Positions 9,170 to 18,221 of a DNA stretch of 64,000 nucleotides are shown piece by piece (positions within the stretch are counted from its first letter, which is position 1; each line of letters starts with the position of its first letter). Origin of the DNA: Rhodospirillaceae bacterium. GTDB lineage: Bacteria > Pseudomonadota > Alphaproteobacteria > Rhodospirillales > Rhodospirillaceae. Location of the stretch: positions 44,413 through 108,412 of the forward strand of contig CANJRD010000012.1 in the NCBI GenBank assembly GCA_947476695.1, read 5' to 3'. The translations under genes were made by a program, and so were the position numbers. Under the pieces are notes generated by a model that saw only the letters and a list, made by a program, of their open reading frames with translations, did no database searches and had not been told where the DNA came from.

Positions 9170-9336
9170 GGCGCTATTCTGGCGTGGGCATCGGGCTGGA
9201 TGCAATACGTTCATAAGCGGCTTTATGGAGAAGAATTGCCTCGAATTCGAGGCCGTTTGAATATTTGCCCTGAATGAGGAGCCCCTACTTTCCGCACAGG
9301 CATTAAAGTTGCCGGAAGAAAACGGGGGACTTCCAT

Positions 9337-10182
9337 ATGTGTGAACTACTCGGCATGAGTGCGAACGTGCCGACGGACATCCGGTTCAGCTTTGCCGGTC
9401 TGATGCGGCGTGGCGGGCATACCGGCCCCCATCGCGATGGTTGGGGTGTGGCGTTCTACGAAGATAAGGGCTGCCGCACGTTTCAGGACACGAACCCCAG
9501 CTCGGAGTCCGAGATCGCACGCATGATCCGCGGCTATCCGATCAAGAGCCGGCTGGTGATCGCGCATATCCGCCGCGCCAATCGCGGCCGTGTGATGCTG
9601 GAGAACACGCATCCCTTCGTGCGCGAACTGTGGGGCCGGAATTGGACCTTCGCGCACAACGGTCAGCTGCGGGGGATCAAGAAGTGGCCGCTGTCGTTTC
9701 ATCTGCCCGTCGGCACCACCGACAGCGAGCACGCCTTCTGCTGGATACTCGACCAACTGCGAGCACGCTGGGCGAAATTCCCCAGCGCGGAGGTGTTGGA
9801 TGCGGCGGTGGCGGAGCTTGCATCAAAGCTGGCACCGCTCGGGGTGTTCAACATGCTGATGAGCGACAGCCGGTCCTTGTACTGTCATCGCGCCACCAAC
9901 CTTGTCTGCCACACCCGTTGCGCGCCCTTCGGCGCGGCGACGTTGATCGATGAGGATCTCACGGTCGATTTTGCGCGGGAGACCAATCACACCGACGTGG
10001 TGACGATTATCGCGACGCGGCCGTTGACGCGGGATGAGACGTGGGAGGAATTGCCGAAGCTGGCGCTGGCGGTGTTCCGCGAAGGTTTGCGGAAGGATGT
10101 GACGAAGGCCAAGCGCGTGCCCAAAGCCAAGGCGGCGGCCGCTCGGCCCAGAGTGAAAGCCCGGAAACGGGTTGCGGCCTAA
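9337..10182 (+). CDS. class II glutamine amidotransferase (YafJ-like)
   Basis: A 281-residue protein starting M-C-E-L-L-G-M-S, where Cys2 becomes the N-terminal nucleophile after methionine removal. Further family features: RRGGHTGPHRDGWGVAFY (about 27-45), IAHIRRANRG (about 75), NTHPF (about 90) and the glutamine-site phrase WTFAHNGQL (about 105). There is no synthase domain, so it is a stand-alone Ntn amidotransferase whose ammonia acceptor is unknown. The last 30 residues are rich in Lys, Arg and Ala. It is convergent with the XRE regulator gene, only 7 bases away. Confidence 0.88.
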   Translation: MCELLGMSANVPTDIRFSFAGLMRRGGHTGPHRDGWGVAFYEDKGCRTFQDTNPSSESEIARMIRGYPIKSRLVIAHIRRANRGRVMLENTHPFVRELWGRNWTFAHNGQLRGIKKWPLSFHLPVGTTDSEHAFCWILDQLRARWAKFPSAEVLDAAVAELASKLAPLGVFNMLMSDSRSLYCHRATNLVCHTRCAPFGAATLIDEDLTVDFARETNHTDVVTIIATRPLTRDETWEELPKLALAVFREGLRKDVTKAKRVPKAKAAAARPRVKARKRVAA

Positions 10183-10189
10183 GCGCGCG

Positions 10190-10534
10190 TCAGTTGAGGC
10201 TCACGCGGGCGCGGAAGTCGCCGACCTGATAGAACGCGCGGGCGAGCGCGAGGCCTTGGGCCTTGATGTGACGCTCAAGACCTTCGGGCGCCTGGCCAGC
10301 GCGATGAGCGGCGGTGGAACGCGCCGTGTCCGAGAAGAAATCTGACAACGCACAGTCCAGCGCACGTCTGAGTTGCCACAAGCGCAGCGGGCCGACCCGG
10401 CGCAGGCCGTTCTCGAAGGCGCGCATCGTCTCGGCTGAGACGCCCAAGCGTTCCGCAAGGCATTCGACCGACAGGCTCGCGCGGCGGCGAAGTTTGCGGA
10501 TATTGCGGCCAATGGTCAGATCGAGGGGTAACAT
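10190..10534 (-). CDS. XRE-family helix-turn-helix regulator
   Basis: A 114-residue DNA-binding protein. Residues 7-60 form the Cro/C1-type domain: TIGRNIRKLRRRASLSVECL, then LAERLGVSAETMRAFENGLR, with the recognition helix around SAETMRAFE. The remainder (FFSDTARSTAAHRAG onwards) is a short C-terminal segment. It may autoregulate or act on the neighbouring PepSY-like gene upstream on the same strand; no target site is evident. Confidence 0.85.
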   Translation of the reverse strand: MLPLDLTIGRNIRKLRRRASLSVECLAERLGVSAETMRAFENGLRRVGPLRLWQLRRALDCALSDFFSDTARSTAAHRAGQAPEGLERHIKAQGLALARAFYQVGDFRARVSLN

Positions 10535-10686
10535 CCAAGCTCAGCGATTGCGTTAAGTTGTAGGCAGGTGCGCGTCTTACGCGCTCGCTCAGCAAATGAA
10601 ATCCCGGCGGCTTTGTTCCGAAAATGATGCCGCGACCGCAAATATCGGCGACCGCGTCCTGGGAAGTTATGTGAACGCGAAGGGTT

Positions 10687-11076
10687 CTAAGGTTGGGCGC
10701 TAACAATATTGCCCTGGTAGTCGAGCGCGATGTCGGCGGTCTGGCCATTTCGGGCGGCGCTTCCCCGCCAGATACCCTGTGCGTCCTTCTTCAGCGCGCT
10801 GACGCCGGTGTAGCCAAAGGACTGGATCCGGCGCCTGGCCTCGCTTTCGGTGAAGCTGTTGCGGCCGGCGACAGGCGCCGCCGCGGTGCGGGATTCCCTA
10901 CGGTCGGTATTGATCGCCGCATTGGACCTGGAGGTGGTTTCGCTGTGATTGTATAGATCGTTCATGTCACGTTTGGCGTCTGTACTTGTCGCCTGCTGCG
11001 CGCCTGCGGCACTCGACATGAGCGTGACGCTCGCGACGGCGGCCAGAAATGCGCATTGGAAATTTCGCTGACACAT
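10687..11076 (-). CDS. exported small protein with PepSY-like C-terminus
   Basis: A 129-residue protein with signal peptide (AFLAAVASVTLMSSAAGAQQ, cleavage about residue 27). A low-complexity polar stretch (SETTSRSNAAINTDRR) is followed by a small domain: SFTESEARRRIQSFGYTGVS, then LKKDAQGIWRGSA and VALDYQGNIV-like IALDYQGNIVSAQP. The A-x-x-x-I-x-x-x-G-Y...W-x-G...D-x-x-G pattern resembles the PepSY fold. ATG 11076 is chosen for the signal peptide and an AAGG site. Periplasmic; function unknown. Confidence 0.75.
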   Translation of the reverse strand: MCQRNFQCAFLAAVASVTLMSSAAGAQQATSTDAKRDMNDLYNHSETTSRSNAAINTDRRESRTAAAPVAGRNSFTESEARRRIQSFGYTGVSALKKDAQGIWRGSAARNGQTADIALDYQGNIVSAQP

Positions 11077-11182
11077 GGGGCTGACCTTTCGCGCGTCGTA
11101 AGAACAACCTGATGTTTGGCAAACGCGCCGTTTTTGAGATTGTTCAGGCGCAGCGAAGTGGGCGACGTATGGGCGTGAGCCA

Positions 11183-11605
11183 ATGAGTGCGGTGTCGCCG
11201 GACATCGTGGCCGCTTACAGGGCGGCCGTTTATGAGGTCGACGACGCGTTCGGATCGATCCGGATTCAAATCGACACCTGGGCCTCTGAAAGCGACAGCC
11301 TTCTAAGGCGCGCCGGTGTCGATACCGGCTTTTTCATCACGGCCTACAACCCCGCTAGCATCGCCCTGTGTGATGCCGAGAATCTTGCAGCTCACGAAAC
11401 GCTCGAAGTCAGTCTGCGGCAGATAGGTGTGACATATCTTACCGCCCGCGGCCTCGACCCCACGGATCGCTGGCCCCCGGAAGCCGGCTTTTTCGTTCTC
11501 GGCCTCGCGCGTGACGACGCGCTGGGCTTGGCGCGGCGGTTCGATCAGAACGGAATTGTGTGGGTCGCTACAGGTCGCGCGCCCGAACTCGTGCTTCTGC
11601 GCTAA
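11183..11605 (+). CDS. DUF3293 domain protein
   Basis: A 140-residue protein matching DUF3293: AYRAAVYEV at the start, then FFITAYNPASIALCDAENLA, the paired phrase LRQIGVTYLTARGLDP, WPPEAGFFVLGLARDDALGL and QNGIVWVATGRAPELVLL. The length is full for this family of unknown function. It is divergent from the PepSY-like gene and convergent with the frameshifted gene, 3 bases beyond its stop. Confidence 0.88.
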   Translation: MSAVSPDIVAAYRAAVYEVDDAFGSIRIQIDTWASESDSLLRRAGVDTGFFITAYNPASIALCDAENLAAHETLEVSLRQIGVTYLTARGLDPTDRWPPEAGFFVLGLARDDALGLARRFDQNGIVWVATGRAPELVLLR

Positions 11606-11608
11606 GCG

Positions 11609-12597
11609 CTATTGGATATTGGCTGGGTCGTAGTGATTGATAGCGCAGAAGTGCGTCATGTTCACATATGACCCGAAGCGTGAGTTGTAGATCATCTGGC
11701 CAACGATCGCGTAGTAACCCGGCGTCGATGTGAAGATGATGTTGGCGTGCTCCTGATTGGCGCGCGGCACCCAGTTCAGCTGTTGCTCGAAGTACGAGAA
11801 CGGCACCGTGTACGACGTGTTGGGCGGCAAATCCATCTTCACCGAACCGATCACCTGGCCGTTGCGGGCATCGGTAATGGTGGCGGTGTAGCTGACCGTC
11901 GCGGTGTAGTAATTGTGGATGTAGATAAATGCCAGGAAGTTCGCCAACGTCGAGGTGTGCACGTTGATCAGGATTTGATTGATCGCCTCATAGCTTTCGT
12001 TGTGGAGGTACGTGCACATGCTGGCGTTCTCGAAGAACGCATTGTCGTTGTTGTAGATCACGTGCTGGAAGCTGTTGTTGCCACGGTTCTGCGGATCTTC
12101 GAGATAGATAGAATAGCCATCGTCGTTACCGGTGAACGTGCCCGATACTCCGGCAGCGCTCAAAGCTCTGTGATGGAATATTGTGGCGATGAGTAAACCG
12201 GCGCCGTTACCGTCGCGGTGCCATAGACGGTGCCGGTGCGATTTCCAACCACAAGCACGTTGGTCGAGGCTGGGACAGTCAGACCGTTGAAAAAGCGGAT
12301 GTAGGAAAACGTGTTCCTGTCGTTGCCCAGGTAGATCGGCGAGATGACGGTGTACTTCCGCGGCAACGCGGCCTGCTGACGTTCGACGCCCGCCGGCGCG
12401 GCTTGCGCGCGCAACACGGTTTCAGGTGCTTGTTCAGGTGCTTGGGCAGACGCGTTTGGAGTGGCGAAACCCTCCATGCCTGCGGGTGCGCGTCCGGTCT
12501 GGAACCGATCGGGCAGTTGAACGGTCACGTCGGCGGCCTGAGCGACGATCGGCGCCGCTAGCAGGCCGAGCGCTATCATCAACGACGTGAACTTCAT
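11609..12597 (-). pseudogene. frameshifted gene for exported beta-rich protein
   Basis: Two abutting frames appear to be one gene. The 5' part (12597-12160) starts at ATG 12597 after GCGAGGAT, has a signal peptide (FTSLMIALGLLAAPIVAQA) and runs to SPQYSITEL then TGA. The 3' part resumes one base back as LSAAGVSGTFTG without an ATG; the first possible start is a TTG overlapping the stop. Joining the frames at CTTTGAGC gives a smooth ELLSAAGVSG. Both halves share a beta-sandwich style (YGTATVTAPVY; ATITDARNGQVIG; YTVPFSYFEQQL). A lost T would explain it. Alternatives are stop/start coupling on TTGA or frameshifting. Function unknown. Confidence 0.7.
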
Positions 12598-12774
12598 CGA
12601 AATCAATCCTCGCCTTTTGCGGGTATGGGCGGCACGCTTTGCGTTCTATCGCGTCATCACGTGGCCGGACGCAGGCGGGGCATCCAATTCAACCGTTTCA
12701 TTCCATCAAACGAGCAGCGCGCGAAAAAAGGTCCCTGAACTTTTCGCCGCCCCTGAAAACACGCGGGGTGTGAT

Positions 12775-12807
12775 GAAAAAAATGGGCCTGTACGTGAGTA
12801 CAGGCCC
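12775..12807 (-). terminator. rho-independent terminator after the PEP-CTERM gene
   Basis: On the minus strand GGGCCTGTAC (12807-12798) pairs with GTACAGGCCC (12793-12784) across a 4-base loop, followed by a run of T at 12783-12775. It lies about 45 bases past the PEP-CTERM stop codon. Confidence 0.93.
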
Positions 12808-12852
12808 AAGTGACGGGGTAGACGGTCTTAGAAGTTCGCCGTGCGGCGCAGA

Positions 12853-13506
12853 TTAAGCGGCGCGGCGGCGACGGCGGAGGCCAAGGGCAGCGAGGCCGAG
12901 ACCGATGATGGTCAGGCTCGCCGGCTCCGGCACGGCGTCATAGTTGTAGGTGATGCCCAGCGTGCCGCCGGACTGCGTCTGGCACTGCGAGATGATATTG
13001 CTCGAGCCCGTGACGGTGCAGTTACCGGTGCTGCTTGCGCTGCCTGAAGCGCTACCGCCGCCCGGATTGGAGTAGGCGGCGAGATCGGCTGGGTTCGTCG
13101 TGCTCGACGACGATGAGCTGCTGCCCGAGGGGCTGAGGCTCACGTTGCCACCGCCGCCGACGCTGCCGCTGGCGCTGCCGGAGGCCGTGGTGGAGATGGT
13201 GCTGCCACCGGGACCGGTGACAGTGATGCCCGAGGTCAGCGTCGCGGTAATGTTCGCGGTGCTGGCGCCGGTGTTGGTGATGTTGACGATGCCAAGAACG
13301 TCGCCGGCGAGGGCGAAGTCGATGGACTGCAGGCTGCCCAGCATCGTGTTGAAGAGCGGGATGGTGAGCGCGCTCGTCCAGTTGGTGGTGTTTGTACCGG
13401 TGGTGACGTTATACGTGATGCTATCGGCGAGGGCCGAAGTGGCGCCGACGCTGAGGGCGATGGCGCAAGCCGCAAACCCTGTCGTCAGTGTTTTCTTGAA
13501 ACCCAT
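12853..13506 (-). CDS. PEP-CTERM-anchored exported protein
   Basis: A 217-residue protein. It has a signal peptide (LTTGFAACAIALSVGATSALA, cleavage about 28), a beta-rich domain with SLQSIDFALAGDVLGIVNIT, a Gly/Ser/Thr low-complexity part (SGSASGSVGGGG; a run of eight Ser), and a C-terminal sorting signal: VPEPASLTIIGLGLAALG then RRRRRAA. That tripartite tail (VPEP, hydrophobic helix, Arg cluster) is recognised by exosortase/EpsH systems and links to surface or exopolysaccharide. The layout resembles the choice-of-anchor E type. No exosortase gene lies in this window. It has its own strong terminator. Confidence 0.9.
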   Translation of the reverse strand: MGFKKTLTTGFAACAIALSVGATSALADSITYNVTTGTNTTNWTSALTIPLFNTMLGSLQSIDFALAGDVLGIVNITNTGASTANITATLTSGITVTGPGGSTISTTASGSASGSVGGGGNVSLSPSGSSSSSSSTTNPADLAAYSNPGGGSASGSASSTGNCTVTGSSNIISQCQTQSGGTLGITYNYDAVPEPASLTIIGLGLAALGLRRRRRAA

Positions 13507-13789
13507 GAGGCTCTCCTAGATCGACATGCTGCACGGGGGGATCGTGCGCAGTAGAAAGAGAGCAAGAAGCGTGCCAACGGTGGGTATGGCGGCTTTCGGG
13601 CATCCCGCCGCGCGTGACCACGGCGATGCTGTAAACCTGCGCGATGTCAACTGTCGAGATGACTCATGAACGCGAGGCTAAGCACCTCGCATCGCTGGGT
13701 TTTTGAAGGACCGTAAAGCAGAAGATACAGCTGACGCATGTTTAGTTGTGCGGTCGATGGGAAATTACCATCGCTACGTCGTCGCGATT

Positions 13790-14224
13790 TTACTTCGCTT
13801 CGCGCGCACCTTCCGGTGTGCGCCCTAGGCGCGCGCAGATGCGCTCGCCATCGGAACCATCGCGCACGACTGCTACGCGTCCGTCGTGAAACAGGAAGAA
13901 GGTCGATCCGAAATTAGCGGTCGCGTAAACGCCACGCGTAACGACATCCACGCAGACGCCATAGCCGTAACGGAAGTCCGGCGCCGTGCCGACCCAGGTT
14001 TTGGTGGGGCCATCCTTGAAGTTGATGGTGGTGCTGCGCGGATCCTGAAGGAGGCTCTGCATGTAGGCGCGGATGGCGGCATCGTAGTTGCCGGGGTCCT
14101 CGCCGAAATCGGCAGCCTCCCATTCGGCCAACGTCGGATCGCGGAAGCGATCCGACGGGCTGCTGGCGCAGGCCGCGAGGGCGGCAGACAGGAAAAGGGA
14201 AACAAGGGGTAAGCGCTTTATCAT
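13790..14224 (-). CDS. putative lipoprotein
   Basis: A 144-residue protein with lipobox: LVSLFLSAALAACASSP, with Cys near residue 18, giving a lipid-anchored periplasmic protein. The mature domain contains FRDPTLAEWEAADFGEDPGN, then YMQSLLQDPRSTTINF, YGYGVCVDVVTRGVYATANF and FFLFHDGRVAVVRDG, ending in a conserved-looking CARLGR. No family name is recognised. ATG 14224 is chosen because it opens the signal peptide; upstream in-frame sequence is extra. Divergent from the kinase at 14324-14354. Confidence 0.75.
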   Translation of the reverse strand: MIKRLPLVSLFLSAALAACASSPSDRFRDPTLAEWEAADFGEDPGNYDAAIRAYMQSLLQDPRSTTINFKDGPTKTWVGTAPDFRYGYGVCVDVVTRGVYATANFGSTFFLFHDGRVAVVRDGSDGERICARLGRTPEGAREAK

Positions 14225-14353
14225 GACAACTCGCGGATGAGAGAGCCGAGTATAAATCGATGTGGGGCAAGCGCCTAGCGCGCGCTCTACGCGGGATGGC
14301 GGCACGAACGGCCCCCGTATACCATGCTGGCGGCAAAAGGGGGTCCTTCAGCC

Positions 14354-16819
14354 ATGCTCCGCGGCACTCCAAACCTTGCGCATCGCGCCGTGCTCCTTGC
14401 CGCGATTGCTGTGGCGGCGATCCTGACGATTGTCGTGATCCGTATCTGGCAGAGCTACAATGCCACCTTCGAGGTTGCCGGCCGCAGTCAGCAGCACACG
14501 GTGCAGCTGTTCCAGGCCAATGCCGAAGCGACGCTGCAATCGGTCGAGATCATTCTTGAGCGCGCCGCCGCGCAAGTGACCACGCCGGGTTCGCCCGGGA
14601 TGCCGCAACTCGCGGAACGCTATGCGCAGCTGGCGCAGCGCTGGAATTTCGTGTTCGGCATCGGTTACATCGAAAAAGACGGGATGATGCGGCAGATCAC
14701 CCGCATTTCCGAAGACGGGCTGCGCCGCGAGCCGGACCCAAACCCGCTGGATCGTTCGACAAGCCTTCCGTTCATCGAGCACCGGGACGGCATCATTGCG
14801 CCGGGCAAGTTCCGGCTGAGCCGGCCGTTCCGGTCCGCGGCCCGGGGCGTGTGGGTGATTGCGTTGACCAAGGGCGTCTACGCGGCGGACGGGACGTTCG
14901 AGGGCGTAGTGGCGGTGACCGTGACGCGCGATACGTTCTCGCGCATGTTCGCAGCCATAGCGCAGGCACCCAATGTCGCGGTCGGTCTGTTCGGGACAGA
15001 CGGTACGGTGCTTCTGACCATCCCCAACAGCGAACGCATCGGAACGTCTTATCTGAACACGCGTCTGTTCCAGTACATCCGTGCCGGACAGGAGAGCGGC
15101 GTCTATCGCGTCATGCTGCCGGACACGGCAATCGAGCGGCAGGTCGCCTTTTCGATGTCGAAAAAGTATCCGCTGATCGTCTCTTACGGCGCGGACTCGC
15201 GCGTGATTCTCGATCCTTGGCGACGCGGCGCGATCGCTTTCGGCGGTTCCGGGATGTTGGCGATCCTGATCATCCTGGGTCTGACGTGGTGGCTGTTGCG
15301 TCGCATCAGGGCCGAAGCGCGTGCGCTGGACATCTTGCGCGACAGCGAGCGGCGTTTGCGTGAGTCCCAGCGGATCGTCGGCATCGGTCACTTCGAGTAC
15401 GACATCGTGGCGGGCCGCACATACTGGGCCGACAATATGTACGAACTGCATGGCGTCACGTCGGCGGAATTTCCCGATGGCGCCGAAGCGATGAAAGCCG
15501 TGATCCATCCCGAAGAGCGCGAGATGATCGGCAAGCGCTGCGGCGACGGTGCGGCGCAGGGATCAGTAGAGCATCGGATCGTCCGTCCGGACGGCGAGGT
15601 GCGAATCATCCGCTATGGATGGCGTCCTGTTGTCGGAAACGAACCGGATCGGCCATGCCTGTTCGGCGTTGCGCAAGACATCACCGATATCCGTCATGCC
15701 GAAGCCGCCTTGCGTAATAACGAGCAGCGGCTACGCGACATGCTCGAGTGTTCGAGCGACTTCATCTGGGAGACCGACGCCGATCAGATCGTCACGGTGT
15801 TCGCGGGCCGCGGCGCGGAGCGATTCGATAGGATCGGGCATCGCGGTGAATCGCCCACGGTCGACAGACGCCTGCCCGAGTATGCCGATGTCGCGGCCCT
15901 CGAAAAGGCGACGGCGTCACGCGAAGCCTTCCGCAATCTGACCGTGCCGGTGAATGCGGCCAACGGTGAACAGCGGTGGTTGCGGGTCAGCGGCAATCCG
16001 ATCTTCGACGCCGATGGAACGTTCCGCGGATTCCGCGGTGCGGGCGCGGACGTAACCGAAACGCGCCGGCAAAGTCAGCTCGATGAGGATCGTCGCAAGG
16101 CCGAAGCGCTCGGTCGTCTCGCCAGCGGCATCGCGCATGAGATCAACAATCTGCTGCAGCCGATCATCATCTATTCCACGTTCGGCAGCGGCGACAGTAC
16201 GTCGGGCCCCGGCCAGAAACGTTACTTCAGCCGCATCGGACGCGCCGCGGAAGCCGCGACGCATATCGTACGCAATGTGTTGTCGTTCGCCCGCCAGCGT
16301 CCGCCGCATTGCGAGGACGTGGCTCTGGCCGAAGTTGTGCGCGAAACGATCGATCTGCTGGGCGATGCTTTGCCGCCGAACATCGCGCGCGTCGTCTCCG
16401 ACGTCAGCGAGGACAGTATCGTCAAAGTCGATCGCAGTGGTCTGGGCCAGGCGTTGACCAACCTCATTACGAATGCCGCCGAGGCAATGCCCCATGGCGG
16501 TACGATCACGGTCTCCTGCCGTACGATGCGGATCGCGGGCGACGACAAAAAAGTCGCCGATGTGAAGCCCGGCGACTATTGCATCCTCTCCGTTGCGGAT
16601 ACGGGCGGCGGCATTCCGCCCGACCAGATCGACAAAGTCTTCGATCCGTTCTTCACGACAAAGCCGCAAGGCAAGGGAACGGGGCTCGGCCTTTCCGTCG
16701 TCGCGGGCCATGCCAAGAGTTGGGGCGGCGCGGCGGTCGTGGTGAGTTCACCGGGCGAAGGCACAGTCTTCAATTTGTATCTGCCGCTCGCCCAACCGCA
16801 GATGAGGGCGGCACAATAG
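14354..16819 (+). CDS. membrane PAS sensor histidine kinase
   Basis: An 821-residue two-component sensor from ATG 14354 (an in-frame ATG at 14324 is possible). TM1 (about 8-32) and TM2 (about 292-315) flank a periplasmic dCache-like domain. PAS/PAC regions follow (IVGIGHFEYDI; DMLECSSDFIWETDADQ; GFRGAGADVTETRR). The kinase core has an HEINN-type H-box (GIAHEINNLLQP, His about 595), an N-box region NLITNAAEAMP, and ATP-lid motifs DTGGGIPPD, FDPFFTTKPQGKGTGLGLS. There is no receiver domain. A cognate regulator is not adjacent; the CheY-like protein at 21857 is possible. Confidence 0.9.
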   Translation: MLRGTPNLAHRAVLLAAIAVAAILTIVVIRIWQSYNATFEVAGRSQQHTVQLFQANAEATLQSVEIILERAAAQVTTPGSPGMPQLAERYAQLAQRWNFVFGIGYIEKDGMMRQITRISEDGLRREPDPNPLDRSTSLPFIEHRDGIIAPGKFRLSRPFRSAARGVWVIALTKGVYAADGTFEGVVAVTVTRDTFSRMFAAIAQAPNVAVGLFGTDGTVLLTIPNSERIGTSYLNTRLFQYIRAGQESGVYRVMLPDTAIERQVAFSMSKKYPLIVSYGADSRVILDPWRRGAIAFGGSGMLAILIILGLTWWLLRRIRAEARALDILRDSERRLRESQRIVGIGHFEYDIVAGRTYWADNMYELHGVTSAEFPDGAEAMKAVIHPEEREMIGKRCGDGAAQGSVEHRIVRPDGEVRIIRYGWRPVVGNEPDRPCLFGVAQDITDIRHAEAALRNNEQRLRDMLECSSDFIWETDADQIVTVFAGRGAERFDRIGHRGESPTVDRRLPEYADVAALEKATASREAFRNLTVPVNAANGEQRWLRVSGNPIFDADGTFRGFRGAGADVTETRRQSQLDEDRRKAEALGRLASGIAHEINNLLQPIIIYSTFGSGDSTSGPGQKRYFSRIGRAAEAATHIVRNVLSFARQRPPHCEDVALAEVVRETIDLLGDALPPNIARVVSDVSEDSIVKVDRSGLGQALTNLITNAAEAMPHGGTITVSCRTMRIAGDDKKVADVKPGDYCILSVADTGGGIPPDQIDKVFDPFFTTKPQGKGTGLGLSVVAGHAKSWGGAAVVVSSPGEGTVFNLYLPLAQPQMRAAQ

Positions 16820-17057
16820 TATCACGCTGTTCCATCCTGCAGGTTGATTTGCGGCGTCGGTAGCATCGTTGTCGTCGGGTCAACGACCGCACGGCGTTGA
16901 GATGTCATCTTATTCAACCGCGCGCGGCATTGAGTCCCCGCATCCTTCCACGTAGGCTCTGCTGCGTGTCGATGCGCTGACGCGCGTGCTTTGCGATGGG
17001 GATCGCAGGACAGGAGCACGTGCGACGGAAGCGGCACCATGCGTTTGGGGGCTTTCC

Positions 17058-17711
17058 ATGACAATCGACAAGCAGCGCCTGCCGCTGTCGCGCCGGCGTC
17101 CGCTCCATTGCGTGGCGGCCGCGGCTCTTGGCAAGAAAGCCAAGTCCCGCTCCATTGGCGCTTTCCTCAGCGGTCTCGCCGTGCGACGCCACACGCTGGC
17201 GGTCGCTGCGATTCAGGCGAGCATCAGCGCGCCGGATTGTCTCGACGTCGCCGCCGCGCGTGCGCAAAATCTCGCGACGATGCTGAGCCTGCTCGACAAG
17301 GTTCAGGGTTGCGGCGGACACAAGGACATTTGCCTGTTCCCCGTTCTGGCGTTGCCGGGCGACGCGCTGAGCGTGCTGCTGCAAGCGGCGCGCCGTTATA
17401 ACTGCACGCTGGTGTACGGCAGCGAGGGCGCCGCGCGGAACGGCGAGAGGCTTCGCCTCACCACGACCGTTCCGCCCAACGGCGACGTCCGTATCGATCA
17501 TGCGAGCATGGCCGGGGTCACGACCTTGAAGCTGCGTACGCGCAACGGCGTCTATCGCGTCGTTGCCTGCGCCGCCGATGCGAACTATCCGGGCCAGACA
17601 GGACTGACGACGGCGATTCATTCGCCGGATGGCCGTGCGATCGTGGCCACGCACTCGCGCGGCGAGCAGGCGATCGCCGCCGTGCTGCATGTCGCGGACG
17701 GCGCGATTTAA
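17058..17711 (+). CDS. nitrilase-superfamily-like protein, probably inactive
   Basis: A 217-residue protein whose middle resembles carbon-nitrogen hydrolases: LAVAAIQASISAP, then NLATMLSLLDKV, then DICLFPVLALPGDAL. Active members have Glu where this reads FPV, so the catalytic Glu appears lost. CTLVYGSEG matches the usual central strand. A Cys is present in RVVACAADANYP, but no clear catalytic Lys can be placed. The protein is also shorter than family members (about 260 or more). The N-terminus has a basic extension (KQRLPLSRRRPLHC). It may be a degenerate or non-catalytic relative. It is convergent with the MaoC gene, and the ends overlap by 4 bases. Confidence 0.55.
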   Translation: MTIDKQRLPLSRRRPLHCVAAAALGKKAKSRSIGAFLSGLAVRRHTLAVAAIQASISAPDCLDVAAARAQNLATMLSLLDKVQGCGGHKDICLFPVLALPGDALSVLLQAARRYNCTLVYGSEGAARNGERLRLTTTVPPNGDVRIDHASMAGVTTLKLRTRNGVYRVVACAADANYPGQTGLTTAIHSPDGRAIVATHSRGEQAIAAVLHVADGAI

Positions 17712-18166
17712 ATATCTTTAGCCGGGCGGCGCGGCACGACGATCGTGCTGACCATGCTTTGCACGGTCTCGCCGTTCTGGTTCAGCGTCGTGACGCGCAC
17801 CCGCGCCAATCCGCGATCCGGTTTGCTGCGCGATGGGATGATCTCGACGATCTCCGAAACGATGTGCAGCCGGTCGCCAGGCCGCACCGGCTGCGGCCAG
17901 CGCAATTCCTGAATGCCGGCGCCGACCGTACCCTCGGCGGCGCGGATTCCGCCGCTGACGATCAGACGCATGGTCGTTGCCGCCGTGTGCCAACCGCTGG
18001 CCACCAACCCGCCGAAGAACGACGCGCGCCCGGCTTCTTCGTCGAGATGGAACGGCTGCGGATCGAACTGGGCGGCAAAGGCCTTGATGTCCGCCAGCCG
18101 CATTTCGATCTCTTCCGATTCCGCGCGGAGGCCGACCTGCAGGTCCTCGAAATAGAGATTCGTCAT
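17708..18166 (-). CDS. MaoC-like (R)-hydratase family protein
   Basis: A 152-residue hot-dog-fold protein. YFEDLQVGLRAESEEIEM opens the domain. The catalytic-type segment is DIKAFAAQFDPQPFHLDEEA (Asp and His of the hydratase 2 motif), and the segment FGGLVASGWHTAATTMRLIV follows. Members hydrate enoyl-CoA thioesters or act as acyl-CoA-binding relatives. ATG 18166 is chosen as the natural domain start. Divergent from glycerate kinase with a 55-base gap. Confidence 0.87.
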   Translation of the reverse strand: MTNLYFEDLQVGLRAESEEIEMRLADIKAFAAQFDPQPFHLDEEAGRASFFGGLVASGWHTAATTMRLIVSGGIRAAEGTVGAGIQELRWPQPVRPGDRLHIVSEIVEIIPSRSKPDRGLARVRVTTLNQNGETVQSMVSTIVVPRRPAKDI

Positions 18167-18221
18167 GGGAATTATTCCTTCGGCATTTGCCGGATGGCGT
18201 CTGGAGTTGTACGAAATCCTC

